Shown one piece after another: positions 25,977-35,400 of a DNA stretch of 64,000 nt. Numbering within the stretch: the stretch's first letter is position 1; the number at the start of each line of letters is the position of its first letter. The DNA lies in contig NZ_CP024190.1 of the NCBI RefSeq assembly GCF_003391395.1, positions 248,001 to 312,000 of the forward strand, read 5' to 3'. A model generated the notes under the pieces. The model saw nothing but the letters and a program-made list of their open reading frames with translations. It had not been told where the DNA came from and did not search any database. The translations under genes and the position numbers were made by a program. This stretch comes from Mycobacterium marinum. Its GTDB lineage: Bacteria; Actinomycetota; Actinomycetes; Mycobacteriales; Mycobacteriaceae.

Positions 25977-26797
25977 GCAGTTCAGGTATCGAGGGCTACC
26001 GCGAATATCTGGCCCGACGCGACGGCGAGGCGGACCTGTTGCATCGCCGGCTTGCCACCCGGGAAGAGTTCTTTGCAGCGCTAGTAGCCGAGCCCATTCG
26101 CTCGGCGCGCCACGTCGATCGGCAGGTGTTCCTGCGCAACCTGCGGCGGCGTCGACCCGAGCCGGGACTCGACCGGGCGATGTTGTTCTTGCTGGCCACC
26201 GCCAAGCTGAACCAGGCTGAGCGGTTTGGGGTGAACCTGGGCGAAACCTACGGAGTCAACAGCGGTGCCGACCTGCCGCCGGAGCGGGTCTACGTCGAAC
26301 TCGAGGAGCACTATCACACTCGGCTGCTGGCGTACGTGCTGGACATGTTTGGTCTGCCGTTCCAGGTGATTGCGCCACCGTTGCTGGTGCGCCAGTTCGT
26401 CAAGATGAGCGTGTTCCTGCCGGATCGACTCGCATTCCCAATCGTGGGCGCGGGCGAGATGGCGGGTTGCATCATGTTCGACGAGCTGCGACGCGCCGGA
26501 GTCGAACTGTTCGCCGACGAACCGGCGGTGGCGGCCCGGATCGAGCGCCTCTACAGCGAGATACTCACCGACGAATTGGGCCACGTCGGCTACTGCGCGG
26601 CAAGCTGCAACGCCGCGGGCCGGGCCACGATGCGCCGGCTGTACCCCGTTGTCGGACGGTTCTTCGCTCGCCAGACCTACGAGATAAGTCTGCTCGTCGA
26701 TGTGGCGAAGTTTCGGGCCCGCCTGGACCGGCCGTTCGACGTCGACGAGCTCGCCGCCGGCCTGACAAACGAAACCTTTGTAGCCGCGCTGCCCTGA
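25973..26797 (+). CDS. ferritin-like non-heme diiron protein, function unknown
   Basis: A 274-residue helical protein. Two ExxH motifs fit a four-helix diiron centre: E112-H-Y-H115 in ELEEHYHTRLL and E201-L-G-H204 in ILTDELGHVGY. Further carboxylates are at E162 (GAGEMAG) and E196. It resembles AurF-like or other ferritin-like oxygenases in this spacing, but I cannot name the family. It is translationally coupled to the TetR gene, so the regulator probably senses its substrate or product. An oxygenase or oxidase role is inferred from the metal ligands. Confidence 0.72.
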   Translation: MSSSGIEGYREYLARRDGEADLLHRRLATREEFFAALVAEPIRSARHVDRQVFLRNLRRRRPEPGLDRAMLFLLATAKLNQAERFGVNLGETYGVNSGADLPPERVYVELEEHYHTRLLAYVLDMFGLPFQVIAPPLLVRQFVKMSVFLPDRLAFPIVGAGEMAGCIMFDELRRAGVELFADEPAVAARIERLYSEILTDELGHVGYCAASCNAAGRATMRRLYPVVGRFFARQTYEISLLVDVAKFRARLDRPFDVDELAAGLTNETFVAALP

Positions 26798-26907
26798 TCG
26801 ACCGGCCGAGCCCGCTTTGGCCTGTCGCTACAATCGCGGTCAGGTTTTTGGGCCACCGGTGGAGTTGGCCGGCGATGGGAGATTGACTTGCAGGGCAACG
26901 GTTCACG

Positions 26908-27663
26908 GTGACGATAGGTGTTATCTGCGCGATCCCGCAGGAATTGGCCTATCTGCGCACCAATCTGGTCGCCGCCGATCAACAGGAGATCGCCCAAATT
27001 TGTTTCTATGCCGGTCAACTGGGGGATCGGCGGGTGGTGCTGACCGCGGCCGGAATGGGCAAAGTAAACGCCGGCCTGGTCGCCACCCTGCTAGCGGACC
27101 GATTCGATTGTCACACCGTGATTTTCACCGGGGTCGCCGGAGGACTGGACCCGGCGTTGTCCATCGGCGACATAGTTATCGCCGATCGCGTGGTGCAGCA
27201 CGATTGCGGGTTGCTCACCGATGACGGACTGCAGCCCTACCAGCCCGGCCACGTCCCGTTCATCAAACCCACCGAACAGCTGGGCTATCGGGTGGAACCG
27301 GAACTGCTGGATCGGGTCAAACACCGCCTCGAGGACTTCACCCTGCCAGCGCTGTCGGCCGCCGCCGGGGGCGGAGCCCGCCCACCGCGGATCAACTACG
27401 GAACCATCCTCACCGGCGACCAGTATCTGCATTCCGCGCGCACCCGGGACCAGCTCTACAACGACTTTGCCGGCATGGCCATCGAGATGGAAGGCGGTGC
27501 GCTGGCTCAAGTATGCGAGTCCTTTGCCATCCCCTGGCTGGTCATCCGCGCGCTCTCCGACCTCGCCGGCGCCGGTTCCGGGCTGGATTTCAATCGGTTC
27601 GTCGACGAGGTTTCGGTCAGCTCGGCCCGGATATTGCTGCACCTGCTGTCGGTGGTGGACTGA
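26908..27663 (+). CDS. mtn: 5'-methylthioadenosine/S-adenosylhomocysteine nucleosidase (Rv0091-like)
   Basis: A 251-residue nucleoside phosphorylase-fold enzyme. The opening IGVICAIPQELAYL, then AAAGMGKVNAGLVATLL, FTGVAGGLDPALSIGDIVIADRVVQHD, and the late AIEMEGGALAQVCESF with RALSDLAGAGSG cover the expected nucleoside-binding and catalytic positions. It hydrolyses the adenine-ribose bond of MTA or SAH in methionine salvage. It matches H37Rv Rv0091 closely. The GTG start agrees with the start remembered for that family. In H37Rv the next gene is ctpA; here ctpA lies 16 kb away in the opposite orientation. Confidence 0.92.
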   Translation: MTIGVICAIPQELAYLRTNLVAADQQEIAQICFYAGQLGDRRVVLTAAGMGKVNAGLVATLLADRFDCHTVIFTGVAGGLDPALSIGDIVIADRVVQHDCGLLTDDGLQPYQPGHVPFIKPTEQLGYRVEPELLDRVKHRLEDFTLPALSAAAGGGARPPRINYGTILTGDQYLHSARTRDQLYNDFAGMAIEMEGGALAQVCESFAIPWLVIRALSDLAGAGSGLDFNRFVDEVSVSSARILLHLLSVVD

Positions 27664-27776
27664 ACCATCCGCGGGTGCGGCTCGGCGCGGGTGGTGCCCG
27701 TCGCGACACATAACTGATGTACAGGAAACGCCGCGGCTCGTCGCAGTGACGTATATCTGGGCGCTCGCACATAAGA

Positions 27777-27889
27777 GGTCTGCCCGAAGGCAGATCCCCG
27801 TCTTCTGACGGTGGGTCAAGCAGGCCCTTGCGGGCCTCGCCCAAAAATGGGCTTACTGCACTTCGGACAGACCACCAGGTTGCCCTGGT
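27777..27889. ncRNA. array of five tetraloop hairpins, candidate structured RNA
   Basis: In 113 bases there are five perfect stems, each closed by a 4-base loop: TCTGCC/GGCAGA (27779-27794), CCGTC/GACGG (27798-27811), AGGCCC/GGGCCT (27822-27837), GCCCA/TGGGC (27839-27852) and ACCAGG/CCTGGT (27874-27889). In addition GGTCTG at 27777-27782 can pair with CAGACC at 27868-27873, which would compete with the first stem. TATATC at about 27752 could be a -10 for the plus strand. It lies between mtn and an SRPBCC gene with no coding frame. It may be a small RNA, a leader element or a multi-hairpin terminator; no known Rfam family was recognised. Confidence 0.5.
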
Positions 27890-28020
27890 AGCAACCAGTA
27901 TTTCAGCGAAACACCGGCGCGTCGATGGCCAAAGGTCCCCACCAGGATCGGCCCAAAGTCACCTCACCGATTGCCAGCCGCGGTACCCGCGCCGAGCCGG
28001 CGCAGTGTTTGGATGGGTAG

Positions 28021-28506
28021 GTGGTTGATACCGACGCCCCGCTGCCCGACCGCTCCGAACGTGTGGTGAGTGCCACCCGCGAAATTGCGGCCGGCGCGGC
28101 GCAAATATTCGAGCTGATCGCCGACCCGTCTCGCCAGCCCGACTGGGACGGCAACGACAATCTTGCCCACTGTGCCGCGGGACAACGGGTACACCAGGTC
28201 GGCGATGTCTTCCGCATGACGCTGACCCTGGGCAGCGTGCGCGAGAACCACATCGTCGAGTTCACCGAAGCCCGGTTGATCGCCTGGCGCCCATCAGAAC
28301 TCGGAAAAACGCCGCCCGGCCATCTTTGGCGCTGGGAGCTCACCCCGATCAGCGATACCCGCACCCTGGTCACCCACACATACGACTGGACGGAGCTGTC
28401 CGACCCGGCGCGGTTCCCCCGGGCGCGGGCCACCACCACCGTGCAGCTGCGCGCTTCGCTGGACCGCCTCGCGGGGCACGCCGAGGCCGCTGCGGCCGGC
28501 GACTGA
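28021..28506 (+). CDS. SRPBCC (START-like) family protein
   Basis: A 161-residue START-like protein: SERVVSATREIAAGAAQIFELIADPSRQPDWDG at the front, LIAWRPSELG in the middle and a long C-terminal helix TTVQLRASLDRLAGHAEA. It is a paralog of the protein at 10193, sharing the WRW(E/L) and late T-x-T-Y-D segments. Such proteins bind lipophilic ligands; no reaction can be given. The start is GTG. It may share a transcript with the SDR gene that follows 100 bp later. Confidence 0.8.
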   Translation: MVDTDAPLPDRSERVVSATREIAAGAAQIFELIADPSRQPDWDGNDNLAHCAAGQRVHQVGDVFRMTLTLGSVRENHIVEFTEARLIAWRPSELGKTPPGHLWRWELTPISDTRTLVTHTYDWTELSDPARFPRARATTTVQLRASLDRLAGHAEAAAAGD

Positions 28507-28595
28507 TCACCGGGCCACCACCGGGAACCCCGGCCGGGAAGTGCCCCGAGTCGGCCCAGTTGCCGCGGCTTTCCCTATCCGGCCCAGTGGGCCGG

Positions 28596-28608
28596 TACGG
28601 TCACCCTA
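28596..28608 (+). promoter_or_regulatory. -10 element for a leaderless SDR mRNA
   Basis: TACGGT at 28596-28601 ends 6 bases before the ATG at 28608, the same -10 and spacing seen at 25335. The -35 is weak. Confidence 0.45.
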
Positions 28609-29411
28609 TGGCTCTCCCACCACCAGGAAAAGACCGCGCCGCCATCGTCACCGGCGCCTCGTCGGGCATCGGCGAGGAATTCGCCCGGATCCTTTCCCAG
28701 CGTGGCTACCAGGTGGTGTTGGTGGCCCGCAGTGCCGACCGCCTCGAAGCCCTCGCGGGACGGTTGGGTTCGGATACCCACCCGCTGCCCGCCGATCTGT
28801 CTGTGCGCAGCGACCGCGCCGGCCTGGTCGACCGGGTGGCGGCGCTGGGCCTGGTGCCCGACATCCTGATCAACAACGCGGGGCTGTCGACGCTGGGTCC
28901 GGTGGCGAAATCGGTTCCCGAACAGGAACTCAACCTGGTCGAGGTCGATGTGGCCGCGGTGGTCGACCTGTGTAGCCGGTTTCTGCCGGCCATGGTCGAA
29001 CGCGGGCGAGGCGCGGTGCTCAACGTGGCGTCGGTGGCCGGATTCGCCCCCCTGCCCGGGCAGGCGGCCTACGGCGCGGCCAAGGCGTTCGTGTTGTCCT
29101 ACACCCATAGCCTGCGCGGCGAACTGCACGGCAGCGGTGTTTCGGTGACGGCGCTGAGCCCGGGACCGGTGGACACCAGCTTCGGCGACGTCGCCGGGTT
29201 CACCAAGCAGGAAACCGAGAGCTTGCCCAAGATCATGTGGAAGTCCGTCGATCAGGTGGCGCAGGCCGGAATCGACGGTTTGGCAGCCGGCAAGGCCGTC
29301 GTCGTCCCCGGTCTTGCCAACCGCATCTCGGCCGAACTGATCCGGGTAACGCCACCGGATTGGATGGGCTCGATCATGGCCCGCATCCACCCCGCCATGA
29401 AGCGCCAGTGA
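28608..29411 (+). CDS. short-chain dehydrogenase/reductase (SDR)
   Basis: A 267-residue classical SDR: AIVTGASSGIGEEFARIL, INNAGLSTLG, LNVASVAGF, catalytic YGAAK, and SPGPVDTSFGDVAG after it. The C-terminal KAVVVPGLANRISAELIRVTP is typical of the DltE/YdfG-like mycobacterial SDRs annotated as ketoacyl reductases. The start at 28608 replaces a longer open frame back to 28326 that only shadows the SRPBCC gene. Confidence 0.88.
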   Translation: MALPPPGKDRAAIVTGASSGIGEEFARILSQRGYQVVLVARSADRLEALAGRLGSDTHPLPADLSVRSDRAGLVDRVAALGLVPDILINNAGLSTLGPVAKSVPEQELNLVEVDVAAVVDLCSRFLPAMVERGRGAVLNVASVAGFAPLPGQAAYGAAKAFVLSYTHSLRGELHGSGVSVTALSPGPVDTSFGDVAGFTKQETESLPKIMWKSVDQVAQAGIDGLAAGKAVVVPGLANRISAELIRVTPPDWMGSIMARIHPAMKRQ

Positions 29412-29492
29412 GCGCAGCGCAATGAGTTGTCCTCGAGTTGTGCTTCGGTAGCGTGCGGGCGGGGCGCCCACTTTCGATAGGGTGAAGACCGC

Positions 29493-32405
29493 GTGAGTAC
29501 CACACAGTCAGTGCCCGGCCAGACCGGCACCACTGCGGCCGAACGGCCATTTGTCGCCAGGATGATCCGCACCCTCGCGGTGCCGATCATCCTGTTCTGG
29601 TTGGCGGTGGTGGTCCTGCTCAGCGTGTTCGTCCCGTCACTGGAAGTGGTCGGACAAGAGCGCTCGGTGTCGCTGAGCCCCACCGACGCGCCGTCGGTCG
29701 TGGCCCTCAACCGCATCGGCCACGTCTTCAACGAAGGCGAAACCGACAGCGTGGCCATGATCATCCTGGAGGGCGACAAGCCCCTCGGCGACGATGCCCA
29801 CAAGTTCTACGACGGGCTGATCCGCAAGCTGCGCGCCGACAAGAAGCATGTGCTGAGCATCCAGGACTTCTGGGGGGATCCGCTGACGGCGGCGGGCGCC
29901 CAGAGCAATGACGGCATGGCGGCCACTGTCCAGGTGAGCCTGGCCGGCAAGCAAGGTGAGCTGCTGGCCAACGAATCCGTCGAGGCGGTCCGCAAGATCG
30001 TTGACGCCACCCCGGCCCCACCCGGGGTGAAGGCCTACGTCACCGGTGGGCCGGCGATGGCCGCGGATCTGCACAAGAGCGGCGACCGATCCATGGCCAA
30101 GATCACCCTGACCACGGTCGCGGTGATCCTGATCATGCTGCTGTTTGTATATCGATCCCCCGTCACGGTGTTCCTGCTGCTCGTCACGGTGGGCCTGGAA
30201 CTGACCGCGGCGCGCGGGGCCGTCGCGCTGCTCGGCCACAGCGGACTCATCGGGCTCTCCACCTTTGCGGTCAGCCTGCTCACGTCACTGGCGATCGCCG
30301 CCGGAACCGACTACGGGATATTCATCGTCGGTCGCTACCAGGAGGCCCGCCAGGCCGGTGAAGACCGCGAATCGGCCTTCTACACCATGTACCGCGGCAC
30401 CGCCCATGTCATCCTGGGCTCCGGTCTGACCATCTCCGCGGCAACGTTTTGCCTGAGCTTCACCCGGATGCCCTATTTCCAGACGTTGGGCATCCCCTGT
30501 TCGGTGGGGATGCTGGTGGCCCTGCTCGTCGCATTGACGTTGGCGCCGGCCGTCCTTGTCGTCGGCGGCCGGTTCGGCGCGTTCGACCCCAAGCGGGTGC
30601 TGCAGGTACGCGGCTGGCGGCGGGTCGGCACGGCCATCGTGCGCTGGCCGCTGCCCATTCTCGCCGTCACGTGCGCCGTCGCGCTGGTCGGCCTGATCAC
30701 CCTGCCCGGCTACCGGCCCAGCTACAACGACCGGGCCTACCTGCCCAGCTTCATCCCCGCCAATCAGGGCCTCGCGGTCGCGGACCGCCACTTCTCCCAG
30801 GCACGGATCAACCCGGAGATCCTGATGATCGAGTCGGATCACGACATGCGCAACCCCACCGACTTTCTGGTGCTGGACAAGCTGGCCAAGGGCATATTCC
30901 GGGTTCCGGGCATCTCCCGCGTGCAGGCCATCACCAGGCCCTCCGGAACAACCATGGACCACACCACCATCCCGTTTCGGCTCAGCATGCAAAACGCCGG
31001 TCAGGTGCAGTCGTTGCACTACCAACGCGCGCGGATGAATGACCTACTGACCCAGGCCGACGAGATGGCCAAGACGATCGCGCTGACCAGGCGCATGTAC
31101 GAGCTGTCGTCGCAGCTGGCCGACAACACCCACCGGATGGTCGGCGACACCATCGAGATGCAGCAGATCACCAACGAACTGCGGGACAAAATCGCGGATT
31201 TCGACGACTTCTGGCGTCCGATCCGCAGTTACCTCTACTGGGAGAAGCACTGCTACGACATCCCGAACTGCTGGACATTCCGGTCCCTCTTCGACGCACT
31301 GGACGGTCTGGACCAGATCGACGAGAAACTCGACGTGATGGTCGGTGACCTCGAGAACGTGGACCGGCTGATGCCGCAGATGACCGAGACGTTCCCGCCG
31401 ATGATCGAATCCATGGAACACATCCGGACCATGATGCTGACCATGCACAGCACCATGTCGGGCATGGTCGACCAGATGACCGAGCTCAGCGAGAACGCCA
31501 ACGCGATGGGCAAGGCGTTCGATACCGCCAAGAACGACGACTCGTTCTACCTGCCGCCAGAAGTGTTCGAGAACGCGGACTTCAAACGTGCGATGGGAAG
31601 CTTCCTGTCGCCGGACGGGCACGCGGCCCGCTTCATCATCTTGCACCGCAGCGACCCCGCCTCGGCCAGCGGCATCGCCAGTATCGACAAGATCCGCACC
31701 GCGGCCGAGGAGTCACTCAAGGGGACTCCGTTGGAGAACGCCACCATTTACCTGGCCGGGGTGGGCGCCATCTTCAAGGACGTCTCCGAGGGCGCGAAAT
31801 GGGATCTTCTGATCGCCGGAATCGCTTCGCTCTGCCTCATTTTCGTCATCATGCTGATCCTCACCCGCGCGCTGGTGGCCGCCGGCGTGATCGTGGGCAC
31901 GGTCGCGATTTCACTTGGCGCCTCGTTCGGATTGTCGGTATTGCTGTGGCAACACATCATCGGCATGCCGTTGCACTGGCTGGTGATCGCGATGTCAGTC
32001 ATCGTGCTGCTGGCCGTGGGGTCGGACTACAACCTGTTGCTGGTCTCCCGGTTCAAACAGGAAATCCCCGCCGGCATCAATACCGGAATCATCCGATCCA
32101 TGGGCGGCACCGGCAAGGTCGTGACCAACGCCGGACTGGTGTTCGCGTTCACCATGGCATCCATGGTGGTCAGTGACGTGCGGATGATCGGACAGGTGGG
32201 CACCACCATCGGTCTGGGGCTGCTGTTCGACACCTTGGTGGTGCGGGCGTTCATGACCCCGGCCATTGCTGCGCTGTTGGGTCGGTGGTTCTGGTGGCCG
32301 CTGCGGGTGCGCTCACGACCTGACCGCAGAGCCATCCAGCGAACCGCCGAGAGCGACACCGAGCCGGCGCCGGTGGAGAGTGCCCCGGCCACCGCCGGGA
32401 GCTAG
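29493..32405 (+). CDS. MmpL family RND transporter
   Basis: A 970-residue transporter with the MmpL plan: a first membrane helix (about 25-50), a large outer loop, five more helices, a second outer loop of about 370 residues rich in Met/Asp helices (coiled-coil-like, about 500-670) and a second set of helices. Both Asp-Tyr pairs used for proton coupling are present: GTDYGIFIVGRYQEA and GSDYNLLLVSRFK. It is of the MmpL4/MmpL5 type, whose relatives export siderophores and glycopeptidolipids, though no mmpS gene is beside it. It converges on the NRPS operon with only 22 bp between stop codons, so export of the lipopeptide is a reasonable guess. Confidence 0.92.
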   Translation: MSTTQSVPGQTGTTAAERPFVARMIRTLAVPIILFWLAVVVLLSVFVPSLEVVGQERSVSLSPTDAPSVVALNRIGHVFNEGETDSVAMIILEGDKPLGDDAHKFYDGLIRKLRADKKHVLSIQDFWGDPLTAAGAQSNDGMAATVQVSLAGKQGELLANESVEAVRKIVDATPAPPGVKAYVTGGPAMAADLHKSGDRSMAKITLTTVAVILIMLLFVYRSPVTVFLLLVTVGLELTAARGAVALLGHSGLIGLSTFAVSLLTSLAIAAGTDYGIFIVGRYQEARQAGEDRESAFYTMYRGTAHVILGSGLTISAATFCLSFTRMPYFQTLGIPCSVGMLVALLVALTLAPAVLVVGGRFGAFDPKRVLQVRGWRRVGTAIVRWPLPILAVTCAVALVGLITLPGYRPSYNDRAYLPSFIPANQGLAVADRHFSQARINPEILMIESDHDMRNPTDFLVLDKLAKGIFRVPGISRVQAITRPSGTTMDHTTIPFRLSMQNAGQVQSLHYQRARMNDLLTQADEMAKTIALTRRMYELSSQLADNTHRMVGDTIEMQQITNELRDKIADFDDFWRPIRSYLYWEKHCYDIPNCWTFRSLFDALDGLDQIDEKLDVMVGDLENVDRLMPQMTETFPPMIESMEHIRTMMLTMHSTMSGMVDQMTELSENANAMGKAFDTAKNDDSFYLPPEVFENADFKRAMGSFLSPDGHAARFIILHRSDPASASGIASIDKIRTAAEESLKGTPLENATIYLAGVGAIFKDVSEGAKWDLLIAGIASLCLIFVIMLILTRALVAAGVIVGTVAISLGASFGLSVLLWQHIIGMPLHWLVIAMSVIVLLAVGSDYNLLLVSRFKQEIPAGINTGIIRSMGGTGKVVTNAGLVFAFTMASMVVSDVRMIGQVGTTIGLGLLFDTLVVRAFMTPAIAALLGRWFWWPLRVRSRPDRRAIQRTAESDTEPAPVESAPATAGS

Positions 32406-32427
32406 ATCGCCGGGACTCGGGGGAGGG

Positions 32428-35400
32428 CTAGGCCAGTGCGGGTCTTGGCGGCTGTGCGCACCCTTGCTCCAGCAAGGCCCGCAGCGCCGGTGGCGGTGCG
32501 GCGATCTCGGCGACGGTTCCGACTTGCAGGGGGATGCTCGGGTAACTGTCCAGGTATTGCGAGTAGGAGCGCGCACCCAACCTCATACCGAGGCTGACCC
32601 ACGCGTCGACCACCGACCACCGTTGCGGATTTCTTCTCGCCCAGTCGCTTTGGTCCAGCCGGTGCTTCCACTCGGCGGCGTCGATTTCATCGAGTGCATA
32701 GCCGCCGAGAAGTTCCCGGTATTGCACCGCCGCGCCGCGCACGACGGTGATTCCGTGACCCAGCCCGGCGGCGCCCGAGAATTGCGGCAACAGCCCCAAA
32801 ATCGCCTGCGCGGCGGCTCGGCCAGTAGTGACCTCTTCGGTCAAAGTCAGGGTCGGGAAGGCACGCAATGCCATACAGGCGTCGACCACCGAAACCAGGA
32901 TGTCGGCGGACTCGCGCAACTGGTAGTCCTCGCCGAGCACCCGGGGCAGGCGCACGATGGTGAAATCCAGAGCCGGCGATGATGCGGCAACGATCAACTC
33001 CGCGAGTGATTTTGACGCCGCATATGGATAGGGCGACACGCGGGGGTCGGTGACCCGCGGCGCGGTGACATCGGCACTGATGACGAACGTCGACAGGTGC
33101 ACCAACCGCACATCCCGTTGCGCGCACACCTGCGCAACCGTGGAAACCAGCTCCACGTTGGCGGCCCGGAGGCCGCGGTAGGGCACCAGCACGTTGGTGT
33201 TGCCGATGCAGTTGATCAGGGACCGCGCGCCGGTGTCGCATATCAGGGCATCGAGATCCGCCGCGCCCAACGTTGCGCCGAGTTGTTCGATCCGGATCCC
33301 TTCGAGACCCCGCAGGGCCGACCAGGGGCCGTGCTCGGGGGGCTTTGACCTACTGGCCAAAACTATTTCCGGACAGGCTAGTCCGGCCTGCTTGCGTTCC
33401 AGGACGGCGCGGGCAAATCCGGTGCCGACAATTCCGGATGCCCCGAGCACGACGATTGGTGCCGCGGCCCGGTCGTGCGGCGGCGGCTTGGCACCCAACG
33501 GCTGCGGGGTGCACTGGCTCCCCAACGACACCAGGTCACGCTCGATCGCGGCGGCCGTTTCAGCGTCGAGCCAACCATCGGTCGCGGGCGCGGCCGGGTT
33601 TGAGCCCAGGTCGCAAACCAGGTTCGCGGCGGTATCGGCACTGATCAGCTCCAGCACCGAGAGGTGCCGACCGAGATACCTGCGAGTGTCGGGCAGGATC
33701 CTGATGAGATCCAATGAGCCGATTCCCGCACCGAGTAGCGATGAGTCTGCAGCGAGGGGCCTTCCGAGGTGGCGACTCCACACGCGCGCGAGGCCGGCCG
33801 CGCTCTCGCCGGCCTCGGCGTCGCTTGGTACCGCGTCGGCGAGTTGCGGCAGTGTGTGCAGCCTTGCGCCATCGACCTTCCCATTGGGCTTGCGGGGGAT
33901 ACTCGGCACGGCGACAACAAAAAACGCGGGCACTCCCAGGCTTGCCAGGGTGAGCCCGATCCGTCCCGCGGTCGCGCCGTCCTCGGCGGCTTCGCGGGTC
34001 CGCTCGGTTTCGAACCACACCCCCAAACGGCCGTCATGAGGCTCGACGGCGACATCGCAGACCGTAGGGTCAGCGGTGATGCGCCTGGCGACCGCGGCGG
34101 TGTCGACCCGCTTGCCGGCGACTTTGACGATGGTGTCTTTGCGTCCGGCGAAGACCGGAAAGCCTTCTTCATCGATGGTCACCCGGTCAGCGGTGGCAAA
34201 CGCGCGCAGTTGCGATCCGTCGCCGGGGGCCACGGCACCGAAGCTGCTGTCATCGATCCCGAGATATCCGTCGCTGACCAAGGGGCCGGCGATGACCACC
34301 TCGCCGAAGGCGATGAACACGGTATTGGGCGCCATCGGCAGGCCCACCCTGAGTCGAGTGTGTGCGGCGGCCGCGATGCCGTCGTAGACGATGGGAAGGT
34401 GTGTGGCGACCACCGTTGCTTCGGTCGGACCGTAGCTGGAGACAAGTGAGATCGGTGCCAAGACGGGGGAATTGACCCACTTGTCGACGGTGCTGGTGCG
34501 GATGGATTCGCCGCCGATGACGATCTGGCGCAGCCGCGAACGGCCGATGACGTCGACGGCGTCGCCGTCCTCGCACAACAGGTGCCACACCGCGGTCGGC
34601 AGGTCGACGACCGTCGGCCCCAAGGCGTGGATATCGCGCGCCAGCCCGCCCAAGTCACCGGTCTTCATGGCCGCGGATCGGACCAACTCCGCCCCGCAAA
34701 CAGCGGCGCCAAAGATTTCCTCAACGCTGATGTCCGACGTCAAGGGCGCGCATTGCAGGATGGTGTCTTGGCTGTTCCAGCCGTAGCTGGGGCCGATTGC
34801 GGCACAGAAAGCAGCGAGTGATCCATGCGATATCCGCACCAGCTTGGGCTGCCCGGTCGTCCCCGACGTGGGCATGATGTACGCCGCCTTGGTGGCCAGC
34901 AGGGGATCTCGTGCCACCTGGTCAAGGCGCTGGTCAATGCGCTCCCGCAGGGCGTGATCCGGGACCGCCCCGAGCCGGACCGTGGCCACGTCGACCGGGT
35001 GCGCCGAACTCCCTTCACAGTGCTCACCAATTGTCGTGGCTCGTAACGAAAGATCGTCGACGGACTCGCACATGCTGTAGCCGCAACCCGCGAGGTGACA
35101 GGCCAACAACAGATCAACGGTCTTGTCGGTGTCGTCGTCGGTGCACACCAGCACATCACCGGGCACCACCCCATGGCACACCAGCCAGCCGACCCACGGG
35201 TAGACCTGGCGACGCCGGTCCAGAAACTGGCGCAGGCCCGGTGCCGCATCGACAAACCACGCAGGTGCCGACGGTGGCCGCGGTCGTCCCGCGGCCTCGG
35301 TACGGCAGGGCAGGCCGTCGGCGCCCACCTCGAACCACTCGTTGGCGGTCATGGCGATCGGCTGATCCCACAGCGCCGCCATCGATTCCAACGCCGCGCC

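Noticed and set aside
27664..27808. Plus-strand frame ending near 27808 (HITDVQETPRLV...)
   Set aside because: It is a continuation of an out-of-frame reading of mtn with no start or ribosome site of its own; its end falls within the hairpin array.
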